64,000 nucleotides of DNA from an uncultured Bacteroidales bacterium (GCA_902785605.1 CACZZL010000002.1:62001-126000), one strand, 5' to 3'. Counted from the first letter of the stretch, positions 36,867-45,726 are shown. Numbers and translations are program-made. The notes: generated from the sequence alone by a model not told the origin.

Positions 36867-39449
36867 TTATTCGTTTGTTTCGTTAGTATTATCTTCTACA
36901 TTAGCCTCCAGCCCTTCGCCATTGGCCTCTTCTTCCTCATCTTTCGGAACGATACAACCGCTCATGAGGCTGTCGTTGCGTTTCTGAAGTTCGATGAGTT
37001 TAACGCCTTGTGCGGCACGACCGGTTTGACGAATCGTCGAGATATCCATGCGGATAGCTGTTCCGGACTTCGTGATGAGCATCAGGTCGTCTGCATCGGT
37101 AACAGCTTCAATACCTACGAGGTGACCGGTCTTCTCTGTTATCTCAATGGTCTTGACACCCTTACCGCCACGGTTGGTAACACGATAGATCGGGTTGCCT
37201 TCCTCGTCATCGACAGGAGTACGCTTACCGAATCCGTTCTCCGAAATCACCAAAATAGTCTTGTCTGTATTCTTCTCTACACAAACCGTGCCAATTACGC
37301 GATCTTGACCATCTTCTTCCAATGTAATCGCCTTCACACCGGTAGCTCCACGACCCATCGGACGTACGCCGCCTTCGTTGAAACGAACGACTTTACCGTT
37401 GTACGAAGCAACCAACATCTCGCTCTGGCCGTCTGTCAGCGTCACACCGATCAACTCGTCTCCATCACGCAGACCCAACGCGATGATACCGTTCGCACGA
37501 GGACGGCTGTATGCCTCCAACGTAGTCTTCTTCATCAAGCCGTTCCTCGTAATGAAGATCAAGTAGTGATTCTCAACATATTCGGCATCGTTCAGACCCT
37601 TCACGTTGATACAGGTACGAACCTTGTCACCTTTCTGCAGGTTGATCATGTTCTGGATCGCACGACCCTTGGACTGTTTGTTACCTTCCGGCAACTCATA
37701 CACCTTGAGCCAATACAGACGACCCATCTCGGTGAAGAACATCATGGTCGAGTGCATCGATGCCTGATGAACGTACTCAATGAAGTCCTGATCACGTGCA
37801 GAACCGGCTTTTGAACCGATACCACCACGAGACTGCTGACGGAAGTCAGCCAGCGGAGTACGCTTGATATAGCCCAGGTGCGAGATAGTGATCACCATGT
37901 CGTCATCCGCATACATATCCTCCGGGTTGAACTCGGTCGCCATCTTCACGATCTTCGTACGACGCTCGTCTCCGTATTTATCCTTGATCTCCACCAATTC
38001 GGTCTCAATCAACTCATAGCGCATCTCCTCGTTGTTGAGTAATTCGTTCAAGTGCGCAATCAATTTCTCGATCTCTGCATACTCGTTCTTCAACTCATCA
38101 ATACGCAAGCCGGTTAGAGCGGCAAGACGCATATCCACGATGGCCTTTGACTGCAAGTTATCCAAGTTGAAACGGGCCTCCAGGTTCGTCTGTGCATCCG
38201 CCGGAGTACGGCTGGCACGGATAATACGAACTACCTCGTCGATGTTATCGACAGCGATGATCAAACCTTCCAAGATATGCGCACGCTCTTCTGCTTTCTT
38301 CAACTCGAATTTCGTACGACGGATCACTACCTCCATACGATGCTCGATGAAGTTACCGATCAGTTGCTTGAGGTTCAACAGCATCGGACGACCTTTTACC
38401 AATGCGATGTTGTTGACTGCGAAACTTGATTGCAGCGCGGTGAACTTGTACAATTTATTCAACACCACCTGCGCATTCGCATCCCGCTTCACCTCTACTA
38501 CGATACGAATATCGCGTTTCGAGTAGTCGTTGATATCCGAGATTCCTTCGATCTTCTTCTCTGCAACAAGGTCAGCGATGTTCTGTACCAGATCTTTCTT
38601 TACCACGCCGTACGGCAGCTCGGTGATCACAATATGCTCACGACCGTTGTCGTCGGTCTCGATATCGGCATTCGAACGGATAATCACACGTCCACGACCG
38701 GTCTCATAAGCATCCTTAACGCCCTGATAACCATAGATTGTACCGCCTGTCGGGAAATCCGGAGCCTTGATATGCTCCATCAACTCCTCTACCGTGATCT
38801 CCTCAAGCGTATTGTCGTGCATACGCGATACGATATTCTTAATATACGCGCAACAGCCGTCAATCACCTCGGTCAAGTTGTGGGTCGGCATGTTCGTCGC
38901 CATTCCGACTGCAATACCGCTGGCACCGTTCACCAACAGGTTCGGAAAACGACAAGGCAGCACAACCGGCTCTTTGAGCGAGTCGTCGAAGTTGTTCTGC
39001 ATGTCCACGGTATCCTTCTCGATGTCGCGTAGCATCTCTTCTGCCAACTTCGACAAACGAGCCTCCGTATAACGCATAGCAGCAGCACCGTCACCGTCAA
39101 CCGAACCGAAGTTACCTTGACCGTCTACCAGACAATAACGCATTGCCCAAGGCTGCGCCATACGCACCAGCGTACCATAAATAGAGCTGTCACCGTGCGG
39201 GTGATACTTACCCATTACCTCACCGACGATACGTGCACTCTTCTTCGTCGGTTTGTCGCTCGTATTACCGAGCTCGTTCATACCGAACAGCACACGGCGG
39301 TGAACCGGCTTGAAACCGTCGCGCACATCCGGCAGCGCACGGCTTACAATCACACTCATCGAGTAGTCGATATACGAGGACTTCATTTCCTCATCAATCT
39401 TCACCGGAATGATGTGATCATTTTGAATCAATTCATTGTTTTCTTCCAT
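36867..39449 (-). CDS. gyrA: DNA gyrase subunit A
   Basis: 860 aa. Breakage-reunion subunit of gyrase. SMSVIVSRALPDVRDGFKPV, catalytic Tyr127 in AAAMRYTEARLS, the GyrA-box-type segment (SRGGIGSKAG here, slightly changed from QRRGGKG) and six C-terminal beta-pinwheel repeats (for example GFGKRTPVDDE, GRAAQGVKLIEL). In the quinolone region HPHGDSSIYGTLVRMAQ the residue matching E. coli Asp87 is Gly92 while Ser83 is kept as Ser88. Acidic C-terminal tail. Head of a roughly 10-kb operon; leader about 35 bases. Confidence 0.97.
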   Translation of the reverse strand: MEENNELIQNDHIIPVKIDEEMKSSYIDYSMSVIVSRALPDVRDGFKPVHRRVLFGMNELGNTSDKPTKKSARIVGEVMGKYHPHGDSSIYGTLVRMAQPWAMRYCLVDGQGNFGSVDGDGAAAMRYTEARLSKLAEEMLRDIEKDTVDMQNNFDDSLKEPVVLPCRFPNLLVNGASGIAVGMATNMPTHNLTEVIDGCCAYIKNIVSRMHDNTLEEITVEELMEHIKAPDFPTGGTIYGYQGVKDAYETGRGRVIIRSNADIETDDNGREHIVITELPYGVVKKDLVQNIADLVAEKKIEGISDINDYSKRDIRIVVEVKRDANAQVVLNKLYKFTALQSSFAVNNIALVKGRPMLLNLKQLIGNFIEHRMEVVIRRTKFELKKAEERAHILEGLIIAVDNIDEVVRIIRASRTPADAQTNLEARFNLDNLQSKAIVDMRLAALTGLRIDELKNEYAEIEKLIAHLNELLNNEEMRYELIETELVEIKDKYGDERRTKIVKMATEFNPEDMYADDDMVITISHLGYIKRTPLADFRQQSRGGIGSKAGSARDQDFIEYVHQASMHSTMMFFTEMGRLYWLKVYELPEGNKQSKGRAIQNMINLQKGDKVRTCINVKGLNDAEYVENHYLIFITRNGLMKKTTLEAYSRPRANGIIALGLRDGDELIGVTLTDGQSEMLVASYNGKVVRFNEGGVRPMGRGATGVKAITLEEDGQDRVIGTVCVEKNTDKTILVISENGFGKRTPVDDEEGNPIYRVTNRGGKGVKTIEITEKTGHLVGIEAVTDADDLMLITKSGTAIRMDISTIRQTGRAAQGVKLIELQKRNDSLMSGCIVPKDEEEEANGEGLEANVEDNTNETNE

Positions 39450-39489
39450 TGTGTATATAATTTATTATATAATTTTTCGAAATAACGTG

Positions 39490-39520
39490 CAAAATTAGTG
39501 TTTTTTTTTGACATACGCAA
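39490..39520 (-). promoter_or_regulatory. Promoter of gyrA operon
   Basis: Minus strand: TTGCGTATGTCA (39520-39509), A tract, TAATTTTG (39497-39490). Confidence 0.78.
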
Positions 39521-39634
39521 ATATTTTGAGCAAAAAAATGCTATTTTCTTGCATTTTGAGCCATTTTGTGGTCTTTTTCGACACCCCCTCGGTATTTTTT
39601 ACTCAATCGCTCAAATCGCAGAAAACAGGCCTTT

Positions 39635-39667
39635 AATAGTATCCTGAACATAAAAACACATACTATT
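39635..39667. repeat. 8-bp perfect inverted repeat, 17-base spacer
   Basis: AATAGTAT (39635-39642) and ATACTATT (39660-39667) between the two divergent promoters; could be an operator or hairpin. Confidence 0.45.
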
Positions 39668-39711
39668 GGGGAATATCTGCAAATAAAAAGCAGGAAAAAA
39701 TGCGCAAGGAC

Positions 39712-39742
39712 TTGCACAATTCAAAAAAAAGTAGTAACTTTG
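39712..39742 (+). promoter_or_regulatory. Promoter of 39817 gene and barrel genes
   Basis: TTGCACAATTCA (39712-39723), A tract, TAACTTTG (39735-39742). Leader about 70 bases. Confidence 0.75.
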
Positions 39743-39816
39743 CAGCGGATTTTGAAAATCCATGTATTAAAACGGATAATTAACATTTATAAACCGAATA
39801 AAAACACAAACGAATT

Positions 39817-40059
39817 ATGGTGCGTACAACATTTAATCGCCTTCGCGCGGTAAAAGACAGCCTTCCTCATGGTAGTATGGATGCAATTGCAGCAGAGTTG
39901 AATATTACCGGAGAAGAAGTAAGAGCATATTTCAATGGAGAGGGCAACGCAGACTATCACATTGAGCCGGGACCTGACGGCGGTATTGTCGTTTTCAGCA
40001 ACTTGCGCATTCTGGAGGTAGCTTTGCGCCGCGCATGGGAAGTACAAAATGCGTTGTAA
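39817..40059 (+). CDS. Small conserved protein with helix-turn-helix-like N-terminus
   Basis: 80 aa. MVRTTFNRLRAVKDSLPHGSMDAIAAELNI TGEEVRAYFNG reads like a short helix-turn-helix (helix, GSM turn, AIAAELNI, second helix), followed by HIEPGPDGGIVVFSN and an amphipathic C-terminal helix. Small proteins of this shape recur in Bacteroidota; I know no assigned function. It has its own strong promoter and a structured leader, suggesting high expression. A nucleoid- or ribosome-associated role is a guess. Followed by a heptanucleotide repeat and the first barrel gene. Confidence 0.75.
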   Translation: MVRTTFNRLRAVKDSLPHGSMDAIAAELNITGEEVRAYFNGEGNADYHIEPGPDGGIVVFSNLRILEVALRRAWEVQNAL

Positions 40060-40091
40060 ATTGTAGATTGTAAATTGAAAATTTTTAATTC
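40057..40091. repeat. Heptanucleotide repeat before barrel gene 1
   Basis: ATTGTAG ATTGTAA ATTGAAA ATTTTTA ATT, just upstream of the GTG start at 40099. Confidence 0.75.
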
Positions 40092-40098
40092 AACTGTA

Positions 40099-40959
40099 GT
40101 GAAAAGAGTAATAGCTCTGGCGTTTTTCGTCGGAGCATTACCTTTTGTATTTAGCGCACGCACGTACGCGAGTGCGATGAAAACCACGAGCCTAGAGCCG
40201 AAAGCCGAAAGCCGCTGGCTCGACGACTACTCCAAGCCGGTCGGATTCACTTACGGAGCACAAGCCCGGATACAACCGGCCTATATGTGGCGAGGGTTGT
40301 ACTGCGGTGCGGCGAACATACAAGCCAGTGCCAACGTCGGATATGGAGGTCTCTATCTCGATATGTGGTGGAACATAGGTGTGACGGATTGGACATTCAA
40401 CACATTCCAGCCGGAAGTGGATCTCAGCCTTGGTTTCAGTCGATGGGGATTGGATATCTATGCGTTGTATATTCATAATTTCAACACCGGTTTCTTCGAT
40501 TTCCATAATTATCCGGACAAAGGAAACCGTCTCGAACTCAACGCGCGCTACACCATCTCCAGCAAACTGCCGCTCTGCTTCGTCTGGGCAACCCGTATAG
40601 CGGCATCAGACGGCTATCTGAACGCAGCAGGCGACACGATCCAAGCTTATTCAAGTTATGCAGAGATCAACTACACCAAGGCCCTGCCCTATGGTTTGAG
40701 TCTGTACGGCGCCGTCGGCATTTCGCCTTGGCGCAGCGTCTATTCGAACTACAAAGGTGATTTCGTGGTCAATAACGTAGAACTACGACTGCGCAAGGAT
40801 TGGAGTGTGAGCGAGCACTGCGGACTGATGCTACAGGGACAACTCTGCATCAACCCCTCCGCCATTGCTGCCGACAAGAGTTCGGTCAAGTGGAATCCGA
40901 CCAATCCCGGCAACCAAAGCGTGAATGCCAATATTGCATTCGGAGTGTACTTGAAGTAG
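40099..40959 (+). CDS. Predicted outer-membrane protein, TorF-like barrel (copy 1)
   Basis: 286 aa from GTG 40099, which yields a clean signal peptide (M/V)KRVIALAFFVGALPFVFS; an in-frame TTG at 40075 would add 8 residues encoded by a heptanucleotide repeat and is less likely. The mature part has the AYMWRGLYCGAANIQAS motif, short amphipathic strands and a C-terminal aromatic-poor GVYLK end. Paralogous to the next gene (WRGL, GYGGL, TF-F-PE-D-SL, ILWAT / FVWATR, Y-SY-E-). Small barrel or porin-like protein; substrate unknown. Confidence 0.68.
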   Translation: MKRVIALAFFVGALPFVFSARTYASAMKTTSLEPKAESRWLDDYSKPVGFTYGAQARIQPAYMWRGLYCGAANIQASANVGYGGLYLDMWWNIGVTDWTFNTFQPEVDLSLGFSRWGLDIYALYIHNFNTGFFDFHNYPDKGNRLELNARYTISSKLPLCFVWATRIAASDGYLNAAGDTIQAYSSYAEINYTKALPYGLSLYGAVGISPWRSVYSNYKGDFVVNNVELRLRKDWSVSEHCGLMLQGQLCINPSAIAADKSSVKWNPTNPGNQSVNANIAFGVYLK

Positions 40960-41003
40960 AAACTGAACACTAAAATATAACAAACAAAAAAACGATTTAA
41001 GGA

Positions 41004-41849
41004 ATGAAAAAGATTTACACATTAGTAGCCGCATTGATGGTTACAATTGGTACCTGGGCATACGAATTCCCGGGTTTTGAATGGACCGTTGGTGCAGATG
41101 TGACCACTACTTACTTATGGCGTGGTTTGAACCTCGGTGGTTTGGCTCTCCAGCCGGACGTAATGATCGGCTACGGAGGTTTGAAACTGGAAGGTTGGGC
41201 TAACATCAGTCCGAAAGATTATACCTTCAAAGAGTTCAATCCGGAGTTGGATGTGACCCTGTCCTACTCGATCTACGGACTCACAGTCGGTGCAACACAC
41301 TACTACTATTTTGACGGCACCCGTTATTTCGACTACCGAACACCGTCTCTGGCTGACTATCAGGCAGGTAACTATGCTACTAACCAAACGGAAGTATTCG
41401 CTAAGTTCGAACTCGGCGAGTTGGTTGAGAAAGTGCCTCTGAACATCTTATGGGCAACAACCGTAGGTGGTGACGATTGGATGGAACTATATGAGGACGC
41501 TTCGGATCCGGACAAACTGACCGGCATCAAACGTGCTTACTCGAGCTACCTGGAGGTTTCGTTCGATGCGAACCTGCCGCTTGGTTTCACCCTCACTCCG
41601 GCTGTCGGAATGACTCCGTGGAGCGGTCAGTACACCTTCTACGAGGATCGCGGTTTTTCTGTCAACAACGTATCGCTCAAACTCAACTGGGAGTTGGAAC
41701 TCGGTGACCACTTTGCACTGGATGTATACGCGATGGGTATGCTCAACACTTGCGGCATCGACAAGACAAACATTGTTCCTGAAGTTAAAAACAGCTATTA
41801 CAACCAGCGTCTGAACGGTTGTATCGGCTTAGGTATCTGGTTCTATTAA
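41004..41849 (+). CDS. Predicted outer-membrane protein, TorF-like barrel (copy 2)
   Basis: 281 aa. Signal peptide MKKIYTLVAALMVTIGTWA, then ADVTTTYLWRGLNLGGLALQ, the WRG motif of small putative porins, repeated amphipathic strands (GLKLEGWANISPKDY, YGLTVGATHYYY, VNNVSLKLNWELELG) and a C-terminal aromatic LGIWFY that fits a BAM recognition end. Tandem paralog of the gene before it; apbE overlaps its stop by one base. Confidence 0.75.
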   Translation: MKKIYTLVAALMVTIGTWAYEFPGFEWTVGADVTTTYLWRGLNLGGLALQPDVMIGYGGLKLEGWANISPKDYTFKEFNPELDVTLSYSIYGLTVGATHYYYFDGTRYFDYRTPSLADYQAGNYATNQTEVFAKFELGELVEKVPLNILWATTVGGDDWMELYEDASDPDKLTGIKRAYSSYLEVSFDANLPLGFTLTPAVGMTPWSGQYTFYEDRGFSVNNVSLKLNWELELGDHFALDVYAMGMLNTCGIDKTNIVPEVKNSYYNQRLNGCIGLGIWFY

Positions 41850-42874
41850 TGGAAAGACCGAACAGACAACATATCATCGGCGCGCTGCTGGGCGTAGGTC
41901 TGGCAGCGCTGCTGATATGGGGTTGGGATAATGAACCGAAGAAGGCCTACTACCACAACGAAGGGCCTATCTTTGGTACGTACTATAATATTCGCTACGA
42001 AGCAACGGGCGATTTACAGGATAGTATCCGGGAAGCATTAACGGCATTCGACAACAGTCTGAGTTTGTTCAATCCCCACTCTGTTCTCTCGGCTGTCAAT
42101 GACAACCGAGACACCATCACCGATGCCGCCTTTGAGACCATGTGGGCCGAAGCAACACGGGTCAATGCCCTGTCCAACGGTGCGTTTGATGTCACGGTTG
42201 CTCCGCTGGTCAACTACTGGGGATTCGGCCGGCGAGTAGCCGGAGACACGTTTACCGTCTCGGAAAAAGAGATAGACAGCCTCCTTCAGTTCGTCGGATT
42301 TGACAAAGTGCAACTGAACAACCACAAGGTTATCAAAGCTGACCCGCGGGTGCAGATAGACGGCGGTGCCGTAGCCAAAGGACAGGCCTGTGATTGGATA
42401 GCCGATGTGTTAGTACGCAACGGATGTGAGAACTACCTGGTGGAGATAGGCGGTGAAGTGGTGGCTAAAGGTAAGAACGACAAAGGCGAACCGTGGCATA
42501 TCGGCATCACCAAGCCGAATCTCAACAACGAAGGAGCACAAGACGAATTGCAAGAGATCCTGGCTGTCAGCGACATATGTTTGGCAACCAGCGGTAACTA
42601 CCGTAATTTCTACTACGAAGGCACCGAACGCCGCAGTCATACCATTGACCCGCGCACCGGCTACCCGGTCCAACACTCCGTACTGAGTGCCACCATCGTC
42701 AGCAGCACCTGCATGCGTGCCGATGCGTTGGCAACCGCCTGCATGGTGTTGGGAGCGGAAGACGCACTCGACATGATCGAGCGCGCTGAAGATGCAGCAT
42801 GTTACCTCATTGTGGCACAAAACGACAGTTTAATGGTCATTACTTCGCCTAAATGGGAGAAAATGATTAAATAA
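41849..42874 (+). CDS. apbE: FAD:protein FMN transferase ApbE
   Basis: 341 aa from ATG 41849. N-terminal membrane anchor (IIGALLGVGLAALLIWGW), so the enzyme acts in the periplasm, where ApbE attaches FMN to Thr/Ser of respiratory subunits such as NqrB/NqrC and RnfG/RnfD. Motifs: FGTYYNIRY, PLVNYWGFG, QIDGGAVAKGQACDWIAD, GGEVVAKG, SGNYRNFYYEG, HTIDPRTGYPV and CMRADALATACMVLG with the metal-binding Asp. No flavoprotein target is in the window. One-base overlap with the barrel gene. Confidence 0.92.
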   Translation: MERPNRQHIIGALLGVGLAALLIWGWDNEPKKAYYHNEGPIFGTYYNIRYEATGDLQDSIREALTAFDNSLSLFNPHSVLSAVNDNRDTITDAAFETMWAEATRVNALSNGAFDVTVAPLVNYWGFGRRVAGDTFTVSEKEIDSLLQFVGFDKVQLNNHKVIKADPRVQIDGGAVAKGQACDWIADVLVRNGCENYLVEIGGEVVAKGKNDKGEPWHIGITKPNLNNEGAQDELQEILAVSDICLATSGNYRNFYYEGTERRSHTIDPRTGYPVQHSVLSATIVSSTCMRADALATACMVLGAEDALDMIERAEDAACYLIVAQNDSLMVITSPKWEKMIK

Positions 42875-42886
42875 TAACAATTTTTC

Positions 42887-42917
42887 TTGCATATTTAAAT
42901 TATTTGTAGTAATTTTG
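42887..42917 (+). promoter_or_regulatory. Promoter of bamD-rpoZ-coaBC
   Basis: TTGCATATTTAA (42887-42898), TAATTTTG (42910-42917); start codon 17 bases on. Confidence 0.72.
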
Positions 42918-42934
42918 CAGGCTATTTTGGCAAA

Positions 42935-43738
42935 ATGCGCAAAAAAGGACTATACATATTGCTGGTTTTAGTACTGTTCACGAGTTGTGGAGAGTACCAG
43001 CGTTTGTTGAAATCACGCGACCCGGAAGAGAAATACCAGGCTGCGTTGCGGTATTTCAATGACAAGCAATATGTCAAGTCGCAAACCCTGCTGGACGATG
43101 TGGCGGCATACTACAAAGGTACAGAGCGCTCGGAAGATATTCTGGCCTATCTGGCACGCAGTTACATGGGACAGAAAGCCTATGAGTCCGCTACCAATTA
43201 TTACCAGGCCTATGTGCGCAATTACCCAAAGGGTAAATATGCAACGGAAGCCTATTTCCAAGTAGGACACTGTCAGTACATGGACTCTCCGGATCCCCGT
43301 TTGGATCAGGAGACGACCATGCATGCGATCGAAGCGTTTACCGTCTTCGTGGAGTTATACCCCGAGAGCCCGTACGCCGAGCAGGCATACCAGGAAATGA
43401 GCGAGTTATACGACCGTTTGGCACAAAAAGAACTGTACAGCGCCAGGTTGTACTACAACTTAGGCAGCTATCTGGGCAATAACTATCTGAGCTGCGAGAT
43501 TGTGTGCAAGAATGCGCTCAAGAACTACCCGAGCAACGCCTATCAGGAGGAGTTCAATTGGCTCATTTTCCAATCCAAGTACCAGCAGATGGTCAACTCG
43601 TTTGAGGATCGCAAACTGGAGCGTGCCCGCGATGCACAGGACGAGTACTACAATTTTACTACGGAGTACCCCAACTCCAAGCACCGCAAAGAAGCAGACA
43701 AGATGCTACAGACAATCAAAAAGATAACAAAAGAATAA
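42935..43738 (+). CDS. bamD: Outer-membrane assembly lipoprotein BamD
   Basis: 267 aa. Lipoprotein signal MRKKGLYILLVLVLFTSC (Cys18). TPR-type repeats through the chain (KYQAALRYFNDKQYVKSQTL, AYESATNYYQAYVRNYPKGK, AIEAFTVFVELYPESPYAEQ), ending YNFTTEYPNSKHRKEADKM. BamD is the essential lipoprotein partner of BamA in inserting outer-membrane barrels. The order bamD-rpoZ-coaBC is typical of Bacteroidota and supports the call. Confidence 0.92.
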   Translation: MRKKGLYILLVLVLFTSCGEYQRLLKSRDPEEKYQAALRYFNDKQYVKSQTLLDDVAAYYKGTERSEDILAYLARSYMGQKAYESATNYYQAYVRNYPKGKYATEAYFQVGHCQYMDSPDPRLDQETTMHAIEAFTVFVELYPESPYAEQAYQEMSELYDRLAQKELYSARLYYNLGSYLGNNYLSCEIVCKNALKNYPSNAYQEEFNWLIFQSKYQQMVNSFEDRKLERARDAQDEYYNFTTEYPNSKHRKEADKMLQTIKKITKE

Positions 43739-43748
43739 TATTTGAAAT

Positions 43749-44081
43749 ATGGATTACAAGAATTCTAAAGCACCGAAGAACACGGTGACACGTGACATCA
43801 ACCAGTTGACCGAACCGGTAGGGAACGTATACGAGACCGTGGCTATTATTGCTAAACGTGCGAACCAAATCAGCACGGGCATCAAGCGTGAGTTAGACGC
43901 TAAACTGCAGGATTTCTCGATTCCGCAGGATAACCTGGAAGAGACGTTTGAGAACAAGGAGCAGATTGAGATCAGCCGCCAGTACGAGCGTCTTCCGAAA
44001 CCGACCTTGATGGCTACGCAAGAGTTCATTGACGGAGAACTCGTTTATCGTTCCGGAAACCGCGACGAGGCACTCAAATAA
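43749..44081 (+). CDS. rpoZ: RNA polymerase omega subunit-like protein
   Basis: 110 aa. VTRDINQLTEPVGNVYETVAIIAKRANQIS corresponds to the omega/Rpb6 core helix (ETVAIIAKRANQI), and the rest is the Bacteroidota-specific C-terminal extension (ISRQYERLPKPTLMATQEFI). Omega stabilises the beta-prime subunit. Ten bases after bamD and 27 before coaBC. Confidence 0.85.
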   Translation: MDYKNSKAPKNTVTRDINQLTEPVGNVYETVAIIAKRANQISTGIKRELDAKLQDFSIPQDNLEETFENKEQIEISRQYERLPKPTLMATQEFIDGELVYRSGNRDEALK

Positions 44082-44115
44082 AGGCGTGAGGCTAATGGCA
44101 AAAGGCTAATGGCTT
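44081..44115. repeat. Heptanucleotide repeat between rpoZ and coaBC
   Basis: AGGCGTG AGGCTAA TGGCAAA AGGCTAA TGGCTTT; reaches into the coaBC start codon. Confidence 0.8.
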
Positions 44116-45323
44116 TACAAGGCAAACACATTCTCGTTGGCATCAGTGGCGGAATCGCTGCGTATAAGATCCCTGAACTGATTCGTTCGCTGACCAAAGC
44201 GGGCGCGGAAGTGAGGGTAACCACTACGAAGCACGCACTGGAATTTGTCACAGAACTTACCCTGCAGACCGTTTCGGGAAGCAGGGTATATTCGGATGTG
44301 TTTGCAGCCATCAACGAGCACGCAACCGAGCACATCTCCCTACCCGATTGGTGTGATGCCATGATCGTGGCACCTGCCACAGCTAATGTCGTATGTAAGA
44401 TGGCAGCAGGGATCGCGGACGATGCGCTGACGACAACCATCTGTTCCTGCGCTGCACGCAAACCGATCGTCGTAGCACCGGCTATGAACGACAAGATGTG
44501 GGAGAACCCTGCCGTACAGCAGGCTGTCAACACCCTCCGCACATGGAAAAAAGTGCAAATCCTGGAACCGGAAGAAGGTATCTTGGCGTGCGGTACCAGC
44601 GGCAAAGGGCGTATGCCTCAGATCGAAGTGCTGAAGGAAGCGCTGGAGTATGCGCTCACAGAGCAGACCATGCGCGGTCAAAAGATACTTATCACTGCCG
44701 GCGGCACACAGGAGAAGATTGATCCGGTGCGGTTCATCAGCAACTACTCTACCGGCAAGATGGGTTTTGCACTGGCGCATGCGTGTGCACGCAGAGGCGC
44801 TGAGGTGACACTCGTATGCGGGTCTGTTTCCGCACCGCTCATCAACCCCTTCGGCCGCATTCACCGCATCGACGCCCTCTCCGCACAAGCGATGTACAAA
44901 GTATGCTTGAACGCATGGCCCCGACACGACAGTGCGATCCTATGCGCTGCGGTGGCGGATTTTGCACCGCAGACCGAATCAAACGAGAAAATCAAGAAAC
45001 AGGACGGTCAATCCGAACTGACACTACACCTTGTCACCACGCCGGATATCGCCAAAGCACTCGGCGAGACCAAGAAACCCGAACAACAACTGATCGGTTT
45101 TGCGCTCGAGACACAGCACGAGAAAGAGAATGCGCTCCGCAAACTGGAGCGCAAACACATGGACGCGATCGTTCTCAACTCACTGCGCGATTCCGGTGCA
45201 GGATTCGGAGTGGACACCAATCGCGTCACTATACTCCGAAAAGACGGTAATTCATTCGAATTACCGCTACAGAGTAAAGCAGACGTAGCAGATAGAATAG
45301 TTGAACTATCTCTTATTTCTTAA
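44109..45323 (+). CDS. coaBC: Bifunctional phosphopantothenoylcysteine decarboxylase/synthetase
   Basis: 404 aa, both halves of CoaBC for coenzyme A synthesis. Flavoprotein decarboxylase half: GKHILVGISGGIAAYKIPEL, catalytic His in NEHATEHISL, VAPAMNDKMWENPAVQ and GTSGKGRM. Synthetase half: ILITAGGTQEKIDPVRFISN, STGKMGFALAHA, AVADFAP and FALETQ. Start at ATG 44109; the preceding ATG at 44095 is stopped after four codons. The 27 bases before it are a heptanucleotide repeat. Its 3' end overlaps the convergent PUR gene by 11 bases. Confidence 0.95.
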   Translation: MALQGKHILVGISGGIAAYKIPELIRSLTKAGAEVRVTTTKHALEFVTELTLQTVSGSRVYSDVFAAINEHATEHISLPDWCDAMIVAPATANVVCKMAAGIADDALTTTICSCAARKPIVVAPAMNDKMWENPAVQQAVNTLRTWKKVQILEPEEGILACGTSGKGRMPQIEVLKEALEYALTEQTMRGQKILITAGGTQEKIDPVRFISNYSTGKMGFALAHACARRGAEVTLVCGSVSAPLINPFGRIHRIDALSAQAMYKVCLNAWPRHDSAILCAAVADFAPQTESNEKIKKQDGQSELTLHLVTTPDIAKALGETKKPEQQLIGFALETQHEKENALRKLERKHMDAIVLNSLRDSGAGFGVDTNRVTILRKDGNSFELPLQSKADVADRIVELSLIS

Positions 45324-45687
45324 AGATCCCGAACAGACCTTTCTTCTTCGGTGCTTCTTCACCGGACTCTTCCGCTGCTTCTGCAGTCTCAGGAACCCAC
45401 TCTTTACGCTCCTCAATCTCACCTAACTGGTTTTGCACGTACGCGATGACGTCTTGCAACCCTTCGGTAAAATGCGCAAAATCTTCCTTGTAAAGGAATA
45501 CTTTGTGCTTCTCAAACGACGGGACTTCTTCTCCCTCAACCTGGCGGCGCTTGCTCTCTGTGATACACAAGTACAAATCCTCATTGCGGGCTTTGCGAAC
45601 GTCTAAGTAGTAGATGCGTTTTCCGGCTTTAACCGAGCGACTGTAAACAATTTCCTGATCGCGTTTGTCGTCTTTCTGATTTTCCAT
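45313..45687 (-). CDS. PUR-family nucleic-acid-binding protein (DUF3276)
   Basis: 124 aa from ATG 45687 (MENQKDDKRDQEIVYSRSVK); a longer reading would start inside the promoter. KAGKRIYYLDVRKARNEDLYLCITESKR is the PUR repeat, followed by an acidic linker and the C-terminal KKKGLFGIFKK. Bacterial PUR proteins such as BpuR of Borrelia bind single-stranded DNA/RNA. Single-gene transcript with a leader of about 35 bases, divergent from nusB, convergent with coaBC (11-base overlap of coding ends). Confidence 0.88.
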   Translation of the reverse strand: MENQKDDKRDQEIVYSRSVKAGKRIYYLDVRKARNEDLYLCITESKRRQVEGEEVPSFEKHKVFLYKEDFAHFTEGLQDVIAYVQNQLGEIEERKEWVPETAEAAEESGEEAPKKKGLFGIFKK

Positions 45688-45726
45688 TTTTTCCGATAAT
45701 TTTAATAGAATTTCCAAAATTCGCTG

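Larger units (their letters stand above)
39450..39816. other. Divergent intergenic region, gyrA / small-protein gene
   Basis: 367 bases with the gyrA promoter, the 39712 promoter, an inverted repeat (39635-39667) and a perfect 7-bp hairpin GGATTTTGAAAATCC (39747-39761) at the 5' end of the rightward transcript. No reading frame or RNA gene convinces me in 39541-39711. Confidence 0.6.

Noticed and set aside
35631..37814. 727-codon open frame antisense to the TPR gene and gyrA
   Set aside because: Composition follows complementary codons of two well-supported genes; no domains, no promoter or ribosome-binding site, and it crosses the gene boundary.
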